From Candidatus Parabacteroides intestinavium (GTDB lineage Bacteria; Bacteroidota; Bacteroidia; Bacteroidales; Tannerellaceae): a stretch of DNA of 10,713 bases. The stretch covers positions 1-10,713 of the forward strand of contig DWYO01000192.1 in assembly GCA_019118725.1 (NCBI GenBank), in the 5' to 3' direction. A program made the translations under genes and the position numbers. Shown one piece after another: positions 7,451 to 10,713 of this stretch (the first letter of the stretch is position 1; every line of letters begins with the position of its first letter). The notes beneath the pieces were generated by a model. That model worked only from the letters and a program-made list of their open reading frames with translations, did not search any database and was not told where the DNA came from.

Positions 7451-7683
7451 CGTTTTAGTTTAACATTCGGTTTTAACACTTTCACAACGACAAAGAAATA
7501 GCAAAAAATGTACAGGTAATTCTTTTGGGGCTCATTTTTTATCACTTTTAACGAGGCATATTATGGGATTAACGGTACTTTGCCATACAAAGTTCCTTTT
7601 TAACATTCTATTGGCTGACTTTCTGGCAGGAAGGAATGTCGATCAGCTGAAAAAATAACCGGTGTTTTTGAGCAAATGCGCTC

Positions 7684-7995
7684 TTAAAAGTTGCTTTCCC
7701 TCTTATGCTTGCCTTCTAATATTTCTTTTATTTGCGAACAGGTGTATCTATCCAAGTCGCCAATTTCATTCAGCTTCTCACGATACTCTGAGAGGACATA
7801 CGCCAAGCGCTGATTCATCAGCTTGGCATCTTTTCTGCAAACGACATTACCCTTATCGAATTGATACAAGTCGTCTATTTCATATCCTGTAGATATGTAT
7901 CTAACATCCCTTTTGTGGGTAATAGTTAAATAAATAAAAAATGTTCCTTTGGAAGTCTTTCTTGCCGGCAGAACGGTGAATCTTAATGTTGCCAT
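7684..7995 (-). pseudogene. N-terminal remnant of a tyrosine recombinase/integrase
   Basis: 103 aa that resemble only the arm-type DNA-binding domain and the beginning of the SAM-like core-binding domain of Bacteroidetes phage/ICE integrases: MATLRFTVLPARKTSKGT with the following beta strands IYLTIT and RYISTGY, then a helical stretch NQRLAYVLSEYREKL and YTCSQIKEILEG. Family members are usually about 370-420 aa; the catalytic domain with its R-H-R-Y residues is missing. The frame ends at a TAA (7684-7686), and nothing integrase-like was found in the three minus frames of the next 230 nt, so this looks like a deletion rather than a single frameshift. It stands 145 nt from a tRNA gene, a usual site for such elements. 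Expression as a short DNA-binding protein cannot be ruled out. Confidence 0.65.
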
Positions 7996-8013
7996 AATCT
8001 TTTAATTATTTTG

Positions 8014-8038
8014 CGACAAACATTTCCGACAAACATTT
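8014..8038. repeat. Tandem 13-nt direct repeats upstream of the integrase remnant
   Basis: CGACAAACATTT occurs at 8014-8025 and again at 8027-8038 (period 13). A degraded third version, CGGACATTTG, begins at 8051. The repeats begin 18 nt in front of the integrase ATG. Integrases with an arm-binding domain recognise short repeated arm sites near the attachment site, so these are candidates for such sites; a role as operator is the alternative. Confidence 0.5.
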
Positions 8039-8094
8039 TGGCTGGAATCTCGGACATTTGCCGCTTTTTTTAAAAGCTTTGCAAGAATCTTTTG

Positions 8095-8132
8095 AAGAAA
8101 AAGACGCTAAATTTATTGATTCTCAGCGTCTT
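8095..8132 (-). terminator. Terminator of tRNA-Thr
   Basis: On the minus strand, AAGACGCT (8132-8125) pairs with AGCGTCTT (8108-8101), followed by TTTCTTC. It begins 8 nt after the 3' end of the tRNA. Confidence 0.75.
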
Positions 8133-8140
8133 ATTTTATG

Positions 8141-8213
<73 letters not shown>

Positions 8214-8239
8214 AATGCCCTATTCTTTAAAAACCGGTG

Positions 8240-8247
8240 CAAAGATA
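8240..8247 (-). promoter_or_regulatory. -7 promoter box of tRNA-Thr
   Basis: TATCTTTG on the minus strand (8247-8240) is a perfect TAnnTTTG box 27 nt before the tRNA 5' end. The -33 region would overlap the last codons of the preceding 153-aa gene, where only a TTTC-like sequence is seen. Confidence 0.55.
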
Positions 8248-8253
8248 AGTATT

Positions 8254-8715
8254 CTATTTGACATCTGAAAGAAGTTCGTCTAAAAATTTATCTAAATCTG
8301 CATCTAAATCTTTTAATAGTGGGTCATCTAAGCGCAACATATCATCGTCCAAAAATAGAAGCTCCTCGATTACAACGAATGATTCGTCAGTTAAACTTAT
8401 GGATAAAGGTTTAATGAACCGAGGATTATCAAAAACATTCTTGGCAGATAATGAGGCCAGAACTGATTTCAGGACATCAGCTACGCGACGATTGAACACC
8501 TCTTCTCCTTCTGTGTTGTTTACCCAGTCAAAGATAACGGTTTTATCTACTAAATTTTCTCCTTCATCGTAAATCAGCAATTCACCGCTTTCCGGATCCG
8601 CTTGTACATAAATGTCACTGATGTAATTTCCGTTCTTATCTGTTGTCATTTTTTGAATGGCAGACATAAAGAGCGTTTCCAAAATAGATTGTATTTGTGT
8701 CAAACTTGTACCCAT
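8254..8715 (-). CDS. Uncharacterised acidic 153-aa protein
   Basis: I do not recognise this family. It has no signal peptide or membrane segment, so it is probably cytosolic. The N-terminal part (about 1-22) is a predicted amphipathic helix (LTQIQSILETLFMSAIQKM). The middle (30-65) has a strand-like segment with YVQADPESGELLIYDEGENLVDKT. The C-terminal 45 residues are strikingly acidic and leucine-rich (about 15 Asp/Glu, with DDPLLKDLDADLDKFLDELL near the end). A perfect -7 box lies just upstream (8738-8745), and the start at 8715 is the first ATG after it. The lipoprotein gene ends 40 nt upstream on the same strand, so both a common transcript and independent expression are possible. The composition agrees with a real gene; the antisense frame over the same region is its shadow. 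Confidence 0.75.
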   Translation of the reverse strand: MGTSLTQIQSILETLFMSAIQKMTTDKNGNYISDIYVQADPESGELLIYDEGENLVDKTVIFDWVNNTEGEEVFNRRVADVLKSVLASLSAKNVFDNPRFIKPLSISLTDESFVVIEELLFLDDDMLRLDDPLLKDLDADLDKFLDELLSDVK

Positions 8716-8737
8716 ATCTCTATCTTTTTTGAACCCC

Positions 8738-8745
8738 CAAATTTA
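8738..8745 (-). promoter_or_regulatory. -7 promoter box of the 153-aa gene
   Basis: TAAATTTG on the minus strand (8745-8738) is a perfect TAnnTTTG box, with the ATG 22 nt further on. No good -33 element is visible at the right spacing. Confidence 0.45.
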
Positions 8746-8755
8746 GCAATAAAAA

Positions 8756-9799
8756 TCAATCTTTATTCCCAATTTGTATATTTAGTTTTTGATCTGATTG
8801 TATTCTGAGCCGTAATACCTCCTGATAGGCTTTTAGCAATTTGGTATTATCGGATTCTGTACCTTCGCTTTTCTGAAACAGATTAGCGGCTTTGCCGGCC
8901 CAATCGTATGCTTCGTTTAATCGGTTTTGCATCTCTTCGGTCAATGCGATATTGGAGGCCAGCTTAGCGCGTTTTGTATCCGAAGAAGAGGACTGGTACA
9001 AGAGCTTCCAAATCTCTTTCGCCTCGTCCCAGTTGCCAGCTGAGGCATACGCCATGGCCTCCTTCCAACGTGAATTGGCACTGCTATAAAACCATCGGTT
9101 TTCCTCGTTCCAATGCGGTACAAAATAGGAGGCCACCTTATCCCCTAAATAGTCTCCAGCAATACGTAACGCATCGTCTGCTACAGGTAAGTAGAGATTC
9201 AGAAGCCGTAAATTGTCTGCTATCTGTTCAAAAAAGACGGAATCCTCAATAAGTATCGTAGCTAATGGCTGTATTCGTTCGGGCAAATAGACCCGCATGA
9301 TGCCATTCATTTTGACTTTAATTTTACCCGACAAGAATCCTCCGCCTATGTTTTCGATTTTTCTATTCATAGAAAACAGCATCTTGTCTAATGAAATTAC
9401 GGCATCTACGTTATTGGCTTCGCACAAATCGGCTACCTGCTCCTGGGTCAGCTTGATGTCTGATAAACTTCTTCCTTTTTCCCGTAACGGATCGTGAAGA
9501 AGCAATACATCTTCGAAATAAGAAGCATCCAGGATAGAACGTCCGCAAGCCTTGCACAAGTCAAACAACGCACTATCTGTCTTTGCCGTAGCTGTGTCTT
9601 GCACTACCCCCAATAGCGTATAGGTATAACCTGAGTCCTCCGGTTGAGGCAATGCATTGTTGACCATCAGGATTTTCTTTGCCTGAGGTGGAAATGTCAC
9701 TTCTCCCGGATTACAAGTCTCTATTCCCACATAGTTGATGCCGCCACATGCCGTCAGCAATACCGACAATCCTATTCCTATTATACTTCGTATGTTCAT
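8756..9799 (-). CDS. DUF6340-like lipoprotein with C-terminal TPR-like helices
   Basis: 347 aa from the ATG at 9799. This start was chosen over an ATG 72 nt upstream because it puts a lipoprotein signal right at the N-terminus (MNIRSIIGIGLSVLLTAC, lipobox LTAC with Cys18), and because the longer version begins with Lys/Asn-rich residues encoded by the repeat cluster. The mature protein has a mixed alpha/beta part with LLGVVQDTATAKTD, LCEANNVDAVISLDKM and GKIKVKMNGIMRVY. About residues 239-309 are helical and TPR-like (RWKEAMAYASAGNWDEAKEIWKLL, then AKLASNIALTEEM and LNEAYDWAGKAANLF). This resembles, from memory, the Bacteroidetes DUF6340 lipoproteins of unknown function. It is probably anchored in the outer membrane or the periplasmic leaflet. 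It lies 96 nt downstream of the TIM-barrel gene on the same strand. Confidence 0.8.
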   Translation of the reverse strand: MNIRSIIGIGLSVLLTACGGINYVGIETCNPGEVTFPPQAKKILMVNNALPQPEDSGYTYTLLGVVQDTATAKTDSALFDLCKACGRSILDASYFEDVLLLHDPLREKGRSLSDIKLTQEQVADLCEANNVDAVISLDKMLFSMNRKIENIGGGFLSGKIKVKMNGIMRVYLPERIQPLATILIEDSVFFEQIADNLRLLNLYLPVADDALRIAGDYLGDKVASYFVPHWNEENRWFYSSANSRWKEAMAYASAGNWDEAKEIWKLLYQSSSSDTKRAKLASNIALTEEMQNRLNEAYDWAGKAANLFQKSEGTESDNTKLLKAYQEVLRLRIQSDQKLNIQIGNKD

Positions 9800-9804
9800 T
9801 CGTT

Positions 9805-9898
9805 TATAATTTTTTGAGTTTTTAAGTTTATGTTTTCGTTGATAAGTTTTTGAGTTTATGTGTCCCCCCAACTTATCAACTCATAAACTCATAAACTA
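9805..9898. repeat. AT-rich heptamer repeat cluster with two inverted repeats
   Basis: Seven- to eight-base variants of AACTCAT/AACTTAT appear on the plus strand at 9870-9897, and their reverse complements at 9809-9860, around a TCCCCCC tract (9863-9869). Two 10-bp perfect inverted repeats stand out: TTGATAAGTT (9839-9848) with AACTTATCAA (9870-9879), and TGAGTTTATG (9851-9860) with CATAAACTCA (9882-9891). They are interleaved, not nested, so as hairpins they exclude each other unless they form a pseudoknot. The cluster reaches into the last codons of the TIM-barrel gene and stops just before the lipoprotein start. Confidence 0.7.
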
Positions 9899-10713
9899 AA
9901 TAACATCACTTACCGCCTTGAAATATCCGATAGATTCTGCAATCCCCAAGAACGGATCTTTCATGTCTTTTTCATATTCCAGACTACACATACCTGTATA
10001 GTTGACTTGGCGCATCATCTTTATCAATGCGACAAAGTCTATCTTTCCGCGTCCCAGTTCAATAGCGTGTCCCGCTTTGGTTGAGTCGGTGACATCTTTG
10101 ATATGCATGTCAAACACACGGGTATGATAACGTTCCAGATCTGCTACCGGGTCACAGCCATTACGCAGGTCATGGCCTACATCCAAACACATGCCGATAC
10201 GGGCATCCAAGTTTTTAACATGCTCCCAGACATCTGTCGCATCCGGATAAGTCTTGATATCCGGCCCATGCAGATGAATGGCATAATGAAAATCATATTC
10301 TTTTACCTTCTTATCCACATAAGGGAGCAGTTCGTAATTCGGAACGCCGACAATCAGCTTCACGCCAACTCGTTTCGCATATTCAAAAGCACGGTCAATT
10401 TCCGCTTCACTTTTCATATAAATAGGACCTACGGCATAGCCGGTAACTCCGAATTCTGCACACCGGGCATGAAATGCTTTGATTTGTTCATCCGTACTAT
10501 CCAACGGCAAATGGAAATCCTTGATACATAAATAATGTATATCCAACCGTTGCAATGTACGGAGAGTTGTGTCCAAATCGAAATTGACAAACGTATAACC
10601 GGCCATTCCCAAACGGAATGGATTTATTGACTTCGGTGCTTTCGGTGTAATAGATTGCGCCCATCCGATTTGGCCCATAGAGGCTGTACCCAGCAATAAG
10701 GCTCCTGCCAAAC
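9896..10713 (-). CDS. Exported xylose-isomerase-like TIM-barrel protein (sugar phosphate isomerase/epimerase family), 5' end missing
   Basis: About 271 residues are visible. The reading frame stays open to the right edge, and the first apparent start (TTG at 10711) is internal, so the true start lies outside. The N-terminal visible part, LAGALLLGTASMGQIGWAQS, is the hydrophobic core and cleavage region of a signal peptide; a Tat signal is likely, as in many relatives, but the Arg pair is not in the window. The AP-endonuclease-2/xylose-isomerase fold is shown by CLDVGHD (Asp177, His180 of the visible part), FDMHIKD (His203) and SLEYE (Glu245, Glu247), which fit the divalent-metal ligands of the family, and AIHLHGP (144-150). 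The substrate is unknown; relatives include 3-keto-glycoside and inositol-related epimerases or isomerases. It may be followed in the same transcript by the lipoprotein gene. Confidence 0.85.
   Translation of the reverse strand, partial: LAGALLLGTASMGQIGWAQSITPKAPKSINPFRLGMAGYTFVNFDLDTTLRTLQRLDIHYLCIKDFHLPLDSTDEQIKAFHARCAEFGVTGYAVGPIYMKSEAEIDRAFEYAKRVGVKLIVGVPNYELLPYVDKKVKEYDFHYAIHLHGPDIKTYPDATDVWEHVKNLDARIGMCLDVGHDLRNGCDPVADLERYHTRVFDMHIKDVTDSTKAGHAIELGRGKIDFVALIKMMRQVNYTGMCSLEYEKDMKDPFLGIAESIGYFKAVSDVI

Noticed and set aside
7563..7658. Small plus-strand frame (31 aa, MGLTVLCHTK...) in the gap upstream of the DegP-family gene
   Set aside because: Short, preceded by no clear promoter or ribosome site, and in a region likely altered by deletion. 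The opposite strand has an equally open stretch, so chance is the better explanation.
9800..9871. Upstream ATG that would extend the lipoprotein by 24 residues
   Set aside because: The extension is Lys/Asn-rich repeat-encoded sequence and would bury the lipoprotein signal peptide; the ATG at 9799 gives a standard lipobox distance.
10709..10711. TTG as the real start of the TIM-barrel gene
   Set aside because: The frame is open to the window edge and the visible N-terminus begins in the middle of a signal peptide, so the true start is outside.

Overview
The window looks like chromosomal DNA from a Bacteroidales gut commensal, most likely Parabacteroides or a close relative. The reasons are the short (286 aa) RpoD, promoters of the Bacteroidetes type (a -7 box close to TAnnTTTG and no clear Shine-Dalgarno sequences), a DUF6340-type lipoprotein, a NagZ-like GH3 / beta-lactamase fusion, and a tyrosine-integrase N-terminus of the Bacteroidetes type. 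The genus is inferred from family resemblance and was not checked by a search.

Layout. Positions 1-230 hold two nested imperfect palindromes with shared arms, abutting the stop codon of a CobD-like threonine-phosphate decarboxylase (230-1261, minus). That gene lies 5 nt downstream of a large exported GH3 N-acetylglucosaminidase / serine beta-lactamase-like fusion (1267-4188, minus), so the two are probably one transcript. A divergent promoter region (about 4211-4289) separates it from rplS (4371-4718, plus), which has a roughly 75-nt leader with a predicted stem. rplS converges on rpoD (4871-5731, minus). Between them lie two opposed terminators and a perfect palindrome whose 13-nt core recurs in the palindrome at the left end of the window. 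Next comes a DegP/HtrA periplasmic protease (5873-7450, minus).

The 7451-8250 stretch is a probable scar of an integrative element: a 103-aa N-terminal fragment of a tyrosine integrase, tandem 13-nt repeats just upstream of it, then an intact tRNA-Thr(CGT) with its own promoter and terminator. To the right are an unrecognised acidic 153-aa protein, a DUF6340-like outer-membrane lipoprotein with TPR-like helices, an AT-rich heptamer repeat cluster with two competing inverted repeats, and the C-terminal part of an exported xylose-isomerase-like TIM-barrel protein that runs off the right edge.

Functionally this is mostly core genome: translation (L19, tRNA-Thr), the primary sigma factor, envelope quality control (DegP), cell-wall glycan turnover (GH3 fusion) and cobalamin side-chain synthesis (CobD). 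I see no defence system, CRISPR array, biosynthetic cluster or other obviously new multi-gene system. The points worth following are the repeats, the integrase scar, the rplS leader, the CobD/GH3 pairing and the altered YxN motif in the beta-lactamase-like domain.
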